Below are positions 1-7,767 of a stretch of DNA of 19,736 nt, in pieces. The notes beneath the pieces are model-generated. The model was given only the letters and a program-made list of their open reading frames with translations, had not been told where the DNA came from and did not search any database. Position 1 is the first letter of the stretch. The number at the start of each line of letters is the position of its first letter. The stretch comes from RGIG6353 sp045594565 (GTDB lineage Bacteria > Bacillota > Clostridia > Oscillospirales > SIG627): positions 1-19,736 of the forward strand of contig JAZNYT010000006.1 in assembly GCA_045594565.1 (NCBI GenBank). Reading direction: 5' to 3'. A program made the translations under genes and the position numbers.

Positions 1-190
1 CTTTTAATTTATCGGGATTTCATTTTCTTCGCGTGTTGCTCGGACTGGCGTACCGAGTACGCCGACGCCTTCGCACTCCGCGATTTTGTCTCAAAATTTC
101 GTCGAAATTTGTGTTAGAAATTTTGGTTAAAACCGAAAATGAAAAATTTTAGGTTTTATTTCAAAGTGCTTTTGTAAAAAGCATTCCTCC
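1..190. other. Intergenic region with repeat copy A
   Basis: No credible gene lies here; the minus-strand open frame is low-complexity and has no ribosome binding site. The stretch holds a 6-bp dyad (ggcgta / tacgcc around ccgag, about 49-65). From about 63 to 142 it holds a sequence that recurs in diverged form at about 1647-1733. Shared blocks are cgacgcctt, ctcaaaat, cgtcg and the 13-mer attttggttaaaa, in the same order and nearly the same spacing. The 3' end of the preceding gene is outside the window. Confidence 0.6.
63..142. repeat. Dispersed intergenic repeat, copy A
   Basis: Aligns with 1647-1733. The blocks cgacgcctt (63-71), ctcaaaat (90-97), cgtcg (100-104) and attttggttaaaa (120-132) occur in the same order in the second copy, with 57 versus 60 bases between the first and last block. 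The rest is diverged. It is non-coding and its genome-wide copy number cannot be judged from here. Confidence 0.65.
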
Positions 191-197
191 TTGAATA

Positions 198-226
198 TTG
201 ACAGTACTAAAATGTTGTGATAAAAT
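198..226 (+). promoter_or_regulatory. Sigma-A promoter of the DUF1015 gene
   Basis: A consensus -35 TTGACA (198-203) is followed by a 17-nt spacer and -10 TAAAAT (221-226), with TG one base upstream (218-219, extended -10). Transcription should begin near 233, about 24 nt before the start codon. An 11-bp direct repeat, ttgaatattga, occurs at 191-201 and 230-240, so one copy overlaps the -35 and the other the start site. Confidence 0.85.
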
Positions 227-256
227 AGATTGAATATTGATTGAAAGGATGATTTT

Positions 257-1522
257 ATGGCTTTTAAGCGTGCAGATATACTTCTTCCGAAGTTTTCGGA
301 AGACCCTGAAAGAATGCAGAAATGGAGTGTTGTTGCTTGTGACCAGTATACCTCCGAGCCTGAATACTGGAAAGAGGTCGAGAAGATTACAAAGGGAGCA
401 GAGTCCACACTTTTTATAACCGTACCCGAAATATATCTTAATGACAGTGACATTGACGAGAGAATAAAGAATACTAATCTCGCAATGGATAAATATATGG
501 AGCGTGAGATTTTCGACGAATATAAAAACGCTTATATTTTCGTTGAAAGAACTCTTAAAAACGGTGTTAAGAGATATGGCATCGTGGGTATGGTAGACCT
601 TGAGGAGTATGACTTTTCAAAGGGCTCCAAGTCTATGATAAGAGCGACCGAGGGTACTGTTGTATCGAGAATCCCCCCGAGACTCAAGGTCAGAAAGGAC
701 GCTCCCATTGAGCTTCCCCATATTATGATGCTCATCGATGACGAAAGCCGCGATATCGTGGAATCCAATGCTTCCATAAAGGACTCTTTAAAGAAGCTTT
801 ACGATTTCGACCTTATGCAGAATTCGGGACATATCGCAGGCTATCTTATGTCGGACGATGCGGCAGAGGCGCTTGATAGTAAGCTTGAAGCACTCTCCGA
901 CCTTGATACGTTTAATAAGAAGTACGGTGTAAACGAATCCTCACCCCTCGTTTATGCTATGGGTGACGGAAACCATTCACTTGCCACCGCAAAGACAAAC
1001 TACGAAAATTTGAAGAAGGAAATCGGAGATGCCGCAAAGAATACTTCTGCAAGATACGCTCTCTGCGAGCTTGTAAACCTTCACGATGAATCTCTTGTTT
1101 TTGAGGCTATACACAGAGTAATATTTGATGCCGATGCAGATGCTTTTATCAAGGCTCTTGAAAAGGAATACGCTTTGAGCTTTGATAAAAATGCCGAGGG
1201 GCAGTCATTTGTTCTCGTAAAAGAGGGCAAGGAGACCAAGGTTACAATTACGAATCCCACAGAATATCTTACCGTTGCCACAGTACAAAAGGCACTTGAT
1301 GCATTTGTCGCAGAGAACGGCGGCGAAATAGACTATATTCACGGCGAGGACGTAGTTGTAAATTTAAGCCACGGAAAGAATTTCGGAATTATATTTGATG
1401 CAATGGATAAGTCCGACCTCTACAAATCCGTTATCCTTGACGGAGCTTTGCCTCGCAAGACCTTTTCTATGGGGGATGCTTGCGATAAGAGATTTTATAC
1501 CGAAGCAAGAAAGATAAAATAA
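257..1522 (+). CDS. DUF1015 family protein
   Basis: The 421-residue product belongs by overall pattern to the DUF1015 family, which has no settled biochemical role. The N-terminus MAFKRADILLPK, the ACDQYTSEPEYW segment near residues 28-39 and the internal DGNHSLATAK motif (about 236-245) are family hallmarks. The last resembles the G-x-H-R phosphate-binding loop of ParB/sulfiredoxin-type folds, which is why some databases label members ParB-like; that is only analogy. The start is the ATG preceded by aaagga at 244-249 and lies just downstream of a strong promoter. No signal peptide or membrane segment is seen, so it is likely cytosolic. Relatives are often found near serine-biosynthesis genes, but here it is a single-gene unit closed by a terminator, so context gives no function. 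Family assignment is solid; function is unknown. Confidence 0.88.
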   Translation: MAFKRADILLPKFSEDPERMQKWSVVACDQYTSEPEYWKEVEKITKGAESTLFITVPEIYLNDSDIDERIKNTNLAMDKYMEREIFDEYKNAYIFVERTLKNGVKRYGIVGMVDLEEYDFSKGSKSMIRATEGTVVSRIPPRLKVRKDAPIELPHIMMLIDDESRDIVESNASIKDSLKKLYDFDLMQNSGHIAGYLMSDDAAEALDSKLEALSDLDTFNKKYGVNESSPLVYAMGDGNHSLATAKTNYENLKKEIGDAAKNTSARYALCELVNLHDESLVFEAIHRVIFDADADAFIKALEKEYALSFDKNAEGQSFVLVKEGKETKVTITNPTEYLTVATVQKALDAFVAENGGEIDYIHGEDVVVNLSHGKNFGIIFDAMDKSDLYKSVILDGALPRKTFSMGDACDKRFYTEARKIK

Positions 1523-1559
1523 ATTTCATCGTCTTTTCTTGCAATACTTCGTTAACTTC

Positions 1560-1612
1560 AAAAACCCCGTCGTCGACTTACGTCTGAGTAAGCCGTCCTC
1601 GGGGTTTTCTTG
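1560..1612 (+). terminator. Terminator after the DUF1015 gene
   Basis: Arms aaaaccccg (1561-1569) and cggggtttt (1600-1608) pair perfectly and are followed by cttgtt. The interior carries a second small stem, cttac/gtaag, around gtctga (about 1577-1592). The A-rich left arm and T-rich right arm make it potentially bidirectional. It lies 38 bases after the DUF1015 stop codon. Confidence 0.75.
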
Positions 1613-1822
1613 TTGCCTCGTCTTGCAAAAAAATACTTCGAAATTGCGACGCCTTAGAGATGCGAAATTTTACCTCAAAATCTCGTCGCTTTTTGCGAAG
1701 CTAGATATTTTGGTTAAAATAGCAAAATAATGACAATTCTTAACAAGTTTATTATAACACAAATGCATTTTGTATGATATACTTAAAAAAAACAAAAAAC
1801 CATTATGATTGAAGAGAAAATT
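1613..1822. other. Intergenic spacer with repeat copy B and AT-rich leader
   Basis: After the terminator the spacer holds repeat copy B (about 1647-1733) and then an AT-rich stretch leading to the oxidoreductase gene. A possible -10, TATACT (1778-1783) or the overlapping TATGAT (1773-1778), is present, but no good -35 lies at the right distance, so I do not call a promoter firmly. The + strand open frame covering 1539-1730 runs through the terminator and repeat and is rejected as coding. Confidence 0.5.
1647..1733. repeat. Dispersed intergenic repeat, copy B
   Basis: Diverged second copy of the element at 63-142. Matching blocks are cgacgcctt (1647-1655), ctcaaaat (1674-1681), cgtcg (1684-1688) and attttggttaaaa (1707-1719). 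The two copies are in the same orientation and bracket the DUF1015 gene. Confidence 0.65.
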
Positions 1823-3043
1823 ATGAAAACTTGTGTAATCATAGGTGCAGGCGGAAGAGGTAAGGATTCCTATGCCCCTTGTATTGAAAAAAGCAAATTA
1901 ATGAAAATTGTAGGTGTTGTTGAACCCGACGATTATAAGAGAGAGCAGTTCAAGAGCAGGTATAACGTAGCCGACAATATGTGCTTTGAGGACTATCATG
2001 AATTCTTCGAAAAGGGCAGACTTGCTGATGCCGTTATTATCTGTACTCAAGACAGAATGCATACCGAGCCTACACTTCTGGCAAAGAAATGCGGTTATCA
2101 CATACTTCTCGAAAAGCCGATAGCGCCTACCTTGCGCGAGGTAAAGAAGCTTGAGCGCGAATTTGAGGATTACGATAAAATTTTCATGACAGGTTTCGTT
2201 TTAAGGTATACTCCTTTTATCAAAAAGCTGAAGGAGATAATCGAGAGCGGGGAGATAGGCGACGTTGTTACGATGCAGCTTAATGAAAACGAAGGCTTCT
2301 GGCATCATGCTCACAGCTACGTCAGAGGACCGTGGAACAGCACCAAAAGGTCGTCTCCTCTTATAGTTGCAAAATCGAGTCACGATATAGACCTTATGAT
2401 ATATCTTGTAGGGTCACAGTGTAAATATATATCCTCATATGGCGATAACACCTATTTTAAGCCGGAAAACGCTCCGGGCGAGGTTCCCGAAAGATGCACG
2501 GACGGCTGTCCTTTTCAGGATACGTGTATATATAACGCGGTGGAGCAGTATACCCAAGGCAAGGCGAGATATTTTGTGCATAAATTTGAATGCGGAGAAA
2601 AAGATGAGGATATCATTGAGGCTCTGAGAAATAACCCTTACGGAAGATGTGTTTACCGTTGCGATAACGACGTTTGTGACCATCAAGTGGTTTCGATAGA
2701 GTTTGAAAACGGTGTTACCGCTATGTTTACCGTTAGTGCCTTTTCTCTTGAAAACAATAGAACCATCAAGCTTATGGGCACCAAGGGCGAGGTAGGAGGC
2801 TGTCTTGACACGGGAGAAATTCTCCTTAAAAGATTTAGTGATATGTCAGAAAAAAGAATAAAGATAGACCACGGCGGTTCGAAGCATGCAGGGGGAGACG
2901 AAGGGCTTATCCGGTACTTTATAGAAACTGTTGACAGAGCAGAATTTATTGAAGAAAAGGTCGACCCTTGGATGTTCGAAGCACATAAAGTAGCTTTTGA
3001 GGCCGAAAGAGCAAGAGTCAAGAATATCAGGATAAAAATGTAA
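1823..3043 (+). CDS. Gfo/Idh/MocA family oxidoreductase with Cys-rich insert
   Basis: Predicted NAD(P)-dependent sugar or cyclitol dehydrogenase/reductase of 406 residues; substrate unknown. The N-terminal Rossmann motif GAGGRG is at 8-13. The family EKP motif, with the lysine that normally sits at the active site, is at 97-99 (HILLEKPIA). The C-terminal catalytic-domain motif KSSHDIDL at 184-191 supplies the usual Lys/His/Asp. Between about 222 and 288 is an insert with cysteines 225, 229, 235, 257, 276, 280 and 285, followed by VVSIEFENG; cysteine-rich versions like this exist in a clostridial subgroup. I chose the ATG at 1823 over the in-frame ATG at 1805, because it starts directly at MKTCVIIGAGG as usual and has a weak gaagag site 6 bases upstream. 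It is monocistronic by context, with a strong terminator starting in its stop codon. Confidence 0.9.
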   Translation: MKTCVIIGAGGRGKDSYAPCIEKSKLMKIVGVVEPDDYKREQFKSRYNVADNMCFEDYHEFFEKGRLADAVIICTQDRMHTEPTLLAKKCGYHILLEKPIAPTLREVKKLEREFEDYDKIFMTGFVLRYTPFIKKLKEIIESGEIGDVVTMQLNENEGFWHHAHSYVRGPWNSTKRSSPLIVAKSSHDIDLMIYLVGSQCKYISSYGDNTYFKPENAPGEVPERCTDGCPFQDTCIYNAVEQYTQGKARYFVHKFECGEKDEDIIEALRNNPYGRCVYRCDNDVCDHQVVSIEFENGVTAMFTVSAFSLENNRTIKLMGTKGEVGGCLDTGEILLKRFSDMSEKRIKIDHGGSKHAGGDEGLIRYFIETVDRAEFIEEKVDPWMFEAHKVAFEAERARVKNIRIKM

Positions 3044-3076
3044 GAAGAGTGTCTTCGGACACTCTTCTTACTTTTT
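3041..3076 (+). terminator. Terminator overlapping the oxidoreductase stop codon
   Basis: A perfect 13-bp stem with a UUCG tetraloop: left arm 3041-3053 (starting with the TAA stop codon), loop 3054-3057, right arm 3058-3070, followed by ctttttgc. This is a classic intrinsic terminator. There is no 3' untranslated spacer at all between coding sequence and hairpin. Confidence 0.93.
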
Positions 3077-3102
3077 GCATTTAGTTACTTTTATGAAATG
3101 TT

Positions 3103-3136
3103 AATTATGATATCATGATATCATGATATCATAATT
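3103..3136. repeat. 34-bp perfect palindrome built from tandem atgatatc units
   Basis: Three tandem copies of the self-complementary-rich octamer atgatatc (3107-3130), plus flanking aatt ends, give a perfect 34-bp palindrome centred between 3119 and 3120. It lies 27 bases after the preceding terminator hairpin and about 60 bases upstream of the next -35. It could be a protein-binding array or a slippage-prone repeat; the sequence does not decide. Confidence 0.85.
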
Positions 3137-3197
3137 TGTGAGACAAGGATTTTAATAAAAGCATTTTCCTTTTAATATATAAATTTATACAAATTTC

Positions 3198-3226
3198 TTG
3201 AAATATTCACAGTTTTGTGGTAAAAT
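3198..3226 (+). promoter_or_regulatory. Promoter of the priA-prkC operon
   Basis: A TTGAAA -35 (3198-3203), 17-nt spacer and -10 TAAAAT (3221-3226) with an extended TG at 3218-3219. The predicted start is near 3233, 32 bases before the first gene. It is the only good promoter I see before 13681, so it probably drives the whole nine-gene unit. Confidence 0.8.
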
Positions 3227-3264
3227 ATACACTGTATAGTTATAGCCAGGAAAGGATATCTGAA

Positions 3265-3942
3265 ATGGAAGAAAAAACGAAAAAAATAACCCTTTGGAAG
3301 ATTACCAAATGGACTCTTATGCTTATAAGTATTTTGGTCTATGCGCTTGCATTTACAAGAATATTCGTTTCCTGTGATTCGGAAATTTCCGATGACATAA
3401 TTCTCACGGCGGAGGAGAAAAAGGATTTTGACAATCTTGACGTGGACTATCCTCTCTTTAACTATCAGCCTCTTTCCTGGACAAGTGAGGATGGAACTGT
3501 ACAGATAAAGAACATTCACTATCTTGACCCCATAGACGAGCTACAGCTTACGCTCCGCTATAGAATCTCCACCTACGAAAAAGAAAAGGGAGTAATACCC
3601 TTTTACTGTAAGGTGAGAGTCGCAGAGGAAGAGAATGAGACCGTTTACGAGAATCTGGAAACCCATTTTGAATCGAGATACAATTACGGCTTTATCCGCA
3701 TTTGTGTTAACGATATCTTGATAGAGGACGGAGAAAAGGTTACAAGCAAAGCACAAAGAGTTGACGAAGATGGGAACGTTACCTACGAAACCGTTACCGA
3801 AATCGTTGGCGGCAACAAGGTTTACCTCGATATATACGACGAGGCGACAGACGAGCTTCTTTTCACCTTTTCTATTGCAGGAAAGCCCCTTGAGGGAATA
3901 AGAATGAGAAGAAATAAGGTTGATACAAGAATTATTGAATGA
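3265..3942 (+). CDS. Unrecognised single-pass membrane protein
   Basis: I do not recognise a family. The 225-residue product has a short, Lys-rich cytoplasmic head (1-15) and one membrane segment at about 16-35 (WTLMLISILVYALAF). A mostly acidic, beta-rich extracytoplasmic part follows, rich in Tyr/Glu/Asp/Val. Cys37 just after the membrane segment has Ser at -1 and Val at -2, but Phe at -3 and an Arg nearby make a lipobox unlikely. The open frame extends upstream to 3217, but that overlaps the -10, so the ATG at 3265 preceded by aggaaagga (3248-3256) is the start. It is the first gene of the operon and ends 16 bases before priA. Its position suggests co-expression with housekeeping genes but not a function. 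Confidence 0.8.
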   Translation: MEEKTKKITLWKITKWTLMLISILVYALAFTRIFVSCDSEISDDIILTAEEKKDFDNLDVDYPLFNYQPLSWTSEDGTVQIKNIHYLDPIDELQLTLRYRISTYEKEKGVIPFYCKVRVAEEENETVYENLETHFESRYNYGFIRICVNDILIEDGEKVTSKAQRVDEDGNVTYETVTEIVGGNKVYLDIYDEATDELLFTFSIAGKPLEGIRMRRNKVDTRIIE

Positions 3943-3958
3943 AAAGGGAGGTGGTCAG

Positions 3959-6355
3959 ATGTTTAAGGCAGAGGTAAGGCTTTTATCAGCACTGCCCGAA
4001 TTCGACCGCCCATACAGTTACCTTTCCGATATCCCCGTCAAGGTGGGTGATATTGCGGCGCTCCCCTTTGGAAGCTCCGACAGACACCAGTACGGAGTAG
4101 TGACCGCCGTTGAGGAAGGTGAATTTGATAAAGACCTTAAAAAAATTCTTTTTTTGCTACCCGATATATATTCGCTGAACCTAATTCAGCTTGGTTGTGC
4201 TGAATTTATCTCCGAGCAATTTTTCTGCACCTTTGGTGATGCCCTTCGTCTTATGCTCCCCACAGGACTAGATATCGACACGGCGGAGTATCTTGTAAAA
4301 GGAGCTAATTTTTCAGAGCTTTCCGATATCGAAATAAAAGAGGAAATCGAAAAGAACGGCAGATTCTATCTGAATTCTACCGTTACCAAAAAGAGCGTTC
4401 AAGTATATCTTAAAAAAGACGTGCTCCGCCATCAAACCGAGGCGGTATGCCACGTTAATGAGAAAAAAGAGCGCTTCGTCAAAGCTATCCCCAATGCCTT
4501 CGACGAGGAAAAGCTTCGTGGACTCAAAAACCGTGAGCTTTATAAAAGGGTGATTGAGCATCTTTTGTCCGTCGATGAGATATCGGTCAAATCTCTTTGC
4601 GAAATATACCCCATAGGCGCATCGGGACTTAATACTCTTCAAAAAAGAGGACTTGCAGAGGTAATCTCAAAAAGCGTTGAAAGAACGCCTTATGATATTC
4701 CAAAAAAGCTTTCTCCTGTAAAAATCACTTTGTCCGATGAGCAAGAGAAAGCCTACGATACCCTTGAAAAGCTGCTGGTATCAAAGGAGCCCGCCGCCGC
4801 CCTTCTTTACGGCGTTACGGGAAGCGGAAAGACATCGGTGGTATTGAGCCTCATAGACAAGGCGGTGAGTGAGGGACGGGGCATTATAATGCTCGTTCCC
4901 GAAATAGCACTAACATCACAAAGTGCAGAGGTGCTCTTTTCAAGATATGGAGACGAGGTTGCAATAATTCACTCGGGAATGTCAAAGGGTGAAAGATATG
5001 ATAGCTGGCAAGCCATAAAGTCGGGTAAAAAGAAGATAGTTCTCGGCACTCGCTCGGCAATCTTCGCGCCTGTTGAAAATCTCGGACTTATCGTTATAGA
5101 CGAGGAGCAGGATGATAGCTTCAAGTCGGATATGAGTCCACGCTACCGCACAAAGGACGTGGCAAGATTTATTTGTGCCAAAGCCTCGGCAATGATGCTT
5201 CTCTCGTCGGCAACTCCCGACGTTGAAAGCTTCTATAATGCAAAAGAGGGGAAATATACACTCGTAACCCTTGATAAGCGTTACGGCAAGGCAACTCTCC
5301 CCGATATCGTTATTTCAGACCTTTTAACCGACAGAGTGGCTTCTCCCGAAAGGCTTATAGGCGAAGACCTTGAAGAAGCCCTTCGTGAAACTCTTGATAA
5401 AGGGGAACAGGCGGTGCTATTTGTAAACAGGCGGGGACTTCGTAAGCTTCTCACCTGCCGTGACTGTCGAACGGCGGTGACCTGCCCCAACTGCAGTGTC
5501 CCCATGACTCTTCACCAAAAGGATGGCGAATACAGACTCATCTGCCATTATTGCGGATATCAGTTGGCGCCTCCTACTGTTTGTCCTACCTGTAATTCAC
5601 ATCATATGCAGTACAGAGGCTACGGCACACAAAAGCTTGAAGAAGAACTGAAAAAGCTTTTTCCGGACAAAAAGGTGCTCCGTCTTGATGCAGACAGTAC
5701 AAGAAAAAAACTGTCTCACAAGGATATAATAAACGATTTTTCCTGCCATAGAGCAGACATTCTTATCGGCACTCAGATGGTGGCAAAGGGTCATAATTTC
5801 CCCGACGTCACTCTGGTGGGGGTAATTATGGCAGACCTTTCTCTCTTTTCCTCCGACTACCGTGCAAACGAGCATACCTTTTCTCTTATGACACAGGTTG
5901 TGGGAAGAGCGGGAAGAGGAAAGAAAAAGGGACGGGCAGTACTCCAGACGATGAACCCATATAACGAAATAATAGAGCTGTGTACTACCCAGAATTACGA
6001 GGAGTTTTTCAAGGGGGAGATAGCACTCAGACGAGCTCTCGTTTATCCGCCCTTCTGCTCGGTTGCAGCATTTTATCTTTCAAGCGATAGCGAGAAGGAT
6101 CTTGAATCAGCCTCCGAGAAGATGGAGAAGGTTATTTCCGAAAAGCTTTCTCTTGAATTTTCCGACGTGAAGATAATCGCATACGGACCCTTTGAGGCAA
6201 TTCCGTATAAGCTCAAAAATACATATAGGCGTAAGCTTGTGGTGAAATTTAAAAATAATAAGCGTACTCGCGAGCTTTTTCGCAGTATACTTTCGAAATT
6301 TAATAAAAAGGACAAGGTAAGGTGCTTTATAGATATATCGCCTACCGTGTTATGA
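3959..6355 (+). CDS. priA: Primosomal replication-restart helicase PriA
   Basis: A superfamily 2 3'-5' DNA helicase that recognises stalled forks and reloads the replicative helicase; 798 residues, normal for Firmicutes. The N-terminal 3'-end-binding and winged-helix regions occupy roughly 1-260. Walker A GVTGSGKT is at 285-292, and the Walker B/DEAD-like motif is DEEQ at 381-384. Eight zinc-ligand cysteines lie at 500, 503, 509, 512, 529, 532, 542 and 545, between the two helicase lobes as usual. The later QVVGRAGRG stretch is helicase motif VI. The start at 3959 has a near-perfect GGGAGGTGG site (3946-3954); the open frame reaches back to 3920, but that would overlap the upstream gene and lacks this site. 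The stop codon is 11 bases from the def start. Confidence 0.97.
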   Translation: MFKAEVRLLSALPEFDRPYSYLSDIPVKVGDIAALPFGSSDRHQYGVVTAVEEGEFDKDLKKILFLLPDIYSLNLIQLGCAEFISEQFFCTFGDALRLMLPTGLDIDTAEYLVKGANFSELSDIEIKEEIEKNGRFYLNSTVTKKSVQVYLKKDVLRHQTEAVCHVNEKKERFVKAIPNAFDEEKLRGLKNRELYKRVIEHLLSVDEISVKSLCEIYPIGASGLNTLQKRGLAEVISKSVERTPYDIPKKLSPVKITLSDEQEKAYDTLEKLLVSKEPAAALLYGVTGSGKTSVVLSLIDKAVSEGRGIIMLVPEIALTSQSAEVLFSRYGDEVAIIHSGMSKGERYDSWQAIKSGKKKIVLGTRSAIFAPVENLGLIVIDEEQDDSFKSDMSPRYRTKDVARFICAKASAMMLLSSATPDVESFYNAKEGKYTLVTLDKRYGKATLPDIVISDLLTDRVASPERLIGEDLEEALRETLDKGEQAVLFVNRRGLRKLLTCRDCRTAVTCPNCSVPMTLHQKDGEYRLICHYCGYQLAPPTVCPTCNSHHMQYRGYGTQKLEEELKKLFPDKKVLRLDADSTRKKLSHKDIINDFSCHRADILIGTQMVAKGHNFPDVTLVGVIMADLSLFSSDYRANEHTFSLMTQVVGRAGRGKKKGRAVLQTMNPYNEIIELCTTQNYEEFFKGEIALRRALVYPPFCSVAAFYLSSDSEKDLESASEKMEKVISEKLSLEFSDVKIIAYGPFEAIPYKLKNTYRRKLVVKFKNNKRTRELFRSILSKFNKKDKVRCFIDISPTVL

Positions 6356-6366
6356 AAGGAATAAAA

Positions 6367-6834
6367 ATGGCTATACTTAATATTGTAAAAACAGGAGACG
6401 ATATTTTAAAGAAGCGTTCTCGTCCTATCGAGAAGATTGACGAGCGTACCCTCACCCTCCTTGAGGATATGAAGGAAACCTTAAAGGTTGCAAACGGTGC
6501 AGGGCTTGCCGCCGTTCAGGTGGGAATTCTCAAAAGAGTCGTTATTATCGACGACGGAAGTGGTCCTGTTGAGCTTATAAATCCCGAAATTGTAAAGACA
6601 GAGGGAGAAGTAGAGGTCTACGAGGGATGTCTTTCCTTCCCCGACGTTTGGGTAGTGAAGAAGCGTCCCGCGAAGGTTTGGGGCAAGGCTCTGGACAGAA
6701 ACGGAAATGAGATAACCTTTGACGGAGTTGACGGACTTTTCGCACAGGCATTCTGCCACGAAACAGACCATCTTAACGGAAAGCTTCTCACAGATGACAT
6801 TGTAAGATACGTTGAAAAGGATGAGCTTGAATGA
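6367..6834 (+). CDS. def: Peptide deformylase
   Basis: Removes the N-formyl group from nascent proteins in the cytosol using a bound metal ion. The 155-residue product has all three family motifs: GAGLAAVQVG (44-53), EGCLS (86-90) and HETDH (131-135). The metal ligands are Cys88, His131 and His135, with Glu132 as the catalytic base. An upstream in-frame ATG at 6322 lies inside priA; I use the ATG at 6367, which has aaagga (6355-6360) 6 bases upstream. The fmt start codon overlaps the def stop codon, so the enzyme pair that adds and removes formyl groups is translationally coupled. Confidence 0.96.
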   Translation: MAILNIVKTGDDILKKRSRPIEKIDERTLTLLEDMKETLKVANGAGLAAVQVGILKRVVIIDDGSGPVELINPEIVKTEGEVEVYEGCLSFPDVWVVKKRPAKVWGKALDRNGNEITFDGVDGLFAQAFCHETDHLNGKLLTDDIVRYVEKDELE

Positions 6835-7766
6835 AGATAATGTATATGGGCACCCCACTTTTTGCGGCGCGTGTTCTTGAAATAATAAGAGAAGAATTTG
6901 AAAATTCGGATATCGACGTTGTAACGAAGGTTGATACTCCGCAGGGCAGAAGCTATAAGCTGACCCCCTCGGAAACCAAGGTTGCGGCAGAAAAGCTCGG
7001 ACTTCCCGTTTTTCAGCCCGAAAACTTAAAAGAAGAAAACTTCAAAGAAATCCTTGAAGCATCATCACCCGACGTTATAATCGTTGCCGCTTACGGAAAG
7101 ATACTCCCCGAATACGTTTTGAAATTCCCCAAATACGGATGCATCAACGTGCACGGCTCTCTTCTTCCCGAATACAGAGGAGCTGCCCCCGTCAACCGTG
7201 CCATTATGGACGGAAAGACAAAAACGGGCGTTACCATTATGTATATGGAAAAGGGACTTGACACAGGCGATATGCTTTCAAAGGCAGAGGTAGATATAAC
7301 CGACGATACCACCGCAACAGAGCTTTTTGCCACTCTTGCGGAGGTGGGAGGAAGACTTATGTGCCACACTCTGCGCTCTGTTGTGAAGGGTGAAATTACC
7401 CCCGAAAAGCAGGACTCTGAAAAATCAACCTACGCCGAAAAGCTTACCTCCGATGACAGAATCATTGACTGGTCCAAGCCTGCGCGTGAGATTGTCCGCA
7501 AAATACATGGTCTCTCCGACGAGCCATCGGCAACCACCCATACTCCCGACGGAAAGCTTCTTAAAATTTTCCGTGCATCTGTCTCGGACGACTCTCCCGA
7601 GGGAGAGGTGGGCGAAGTTGTATCTGTCAAGAAAAAGCTTCAGGTCAAGGCAGGAGAGGGAAGCGTGCTTCTTCTTGAGGTTCAGGGAGAGGGCGCGAAA
7701 AGAATGAAGTATGCAGATTTTTTGAACGGAAGGCGAATAGCCCTCGGTGATAAGTTAGGAGAATAA
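6831..7766 (+). CDS. fmt: Methionyl-tRNA formyltransferase
   Basis: Transfers a formyl group from 10-formyltetrahydrofolate to Met-tRNA(fMet). The 311-residue protein has the formyltransferase core, with INVHGSLLP (105-113) containing Asn106 and His108, and GLDTGDML (142-149) containing Asp144, the catalytic triad. The insertion loop that contacts the tRNA acceptor is DTPQGRSYKL (35-44), a variant of the common GRG-KL form. The C-terminal OB-like domain begins around 205. ATG overlaps the def TGA in the arrangement ATGA, typical of reinitiation. The yugP-like gene starts one base after its stop codon. Confidence 0.95.
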   Translation: MKIMYMGTPLFAARVLEIIREEFENSDIDVVTKVDTPQGRSYKLTPSETKVAAEKLGLPVFQPENLKEENFKEILEASSPDVIIVAAYGKILPEYVLKFPKYGCINVHGSLLPEYRGAAPVNRAIMDGKTKTGVTIMYMEKGLDTGDMLSKAEVDITDDTTATELFATLAEVGGRLMCHTLRSVVKGEITPEKQDSEKSTYAEKLTSDDRIIDWSKPAREIVRKIHGLSDEPSATTHTPDGKLLKIFRASVSDDSPEGEVGEVVSVKKKLQVKAGEGSVLLLEVQGEGAKRMKYADFLNGRRIALGDKLGE

Positions 7767-7767
7767 A

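Noticed and set aside
1539..1730. 63-codon + strand open frame after the DUF1015 gene
   Set aside because: It runs through a terminator and the dispersed repeat, has no ribosome binding site, and its second half is just a translation of repeat copy B.
3217..3264. Upstream extension of the unrecognised membrane protein
   Set aside because: That start would lie on the -10 element of the operon promoter; the ATG at 3265 has a proper binding site.
3373..3378. Possible lipobox at Cys37 of the membrane protein
   Set aside because: Phe at -3 and an Arg within the hydrophobic end do not fit a lipoprotein signal; a plain membrane anchor is simpler.
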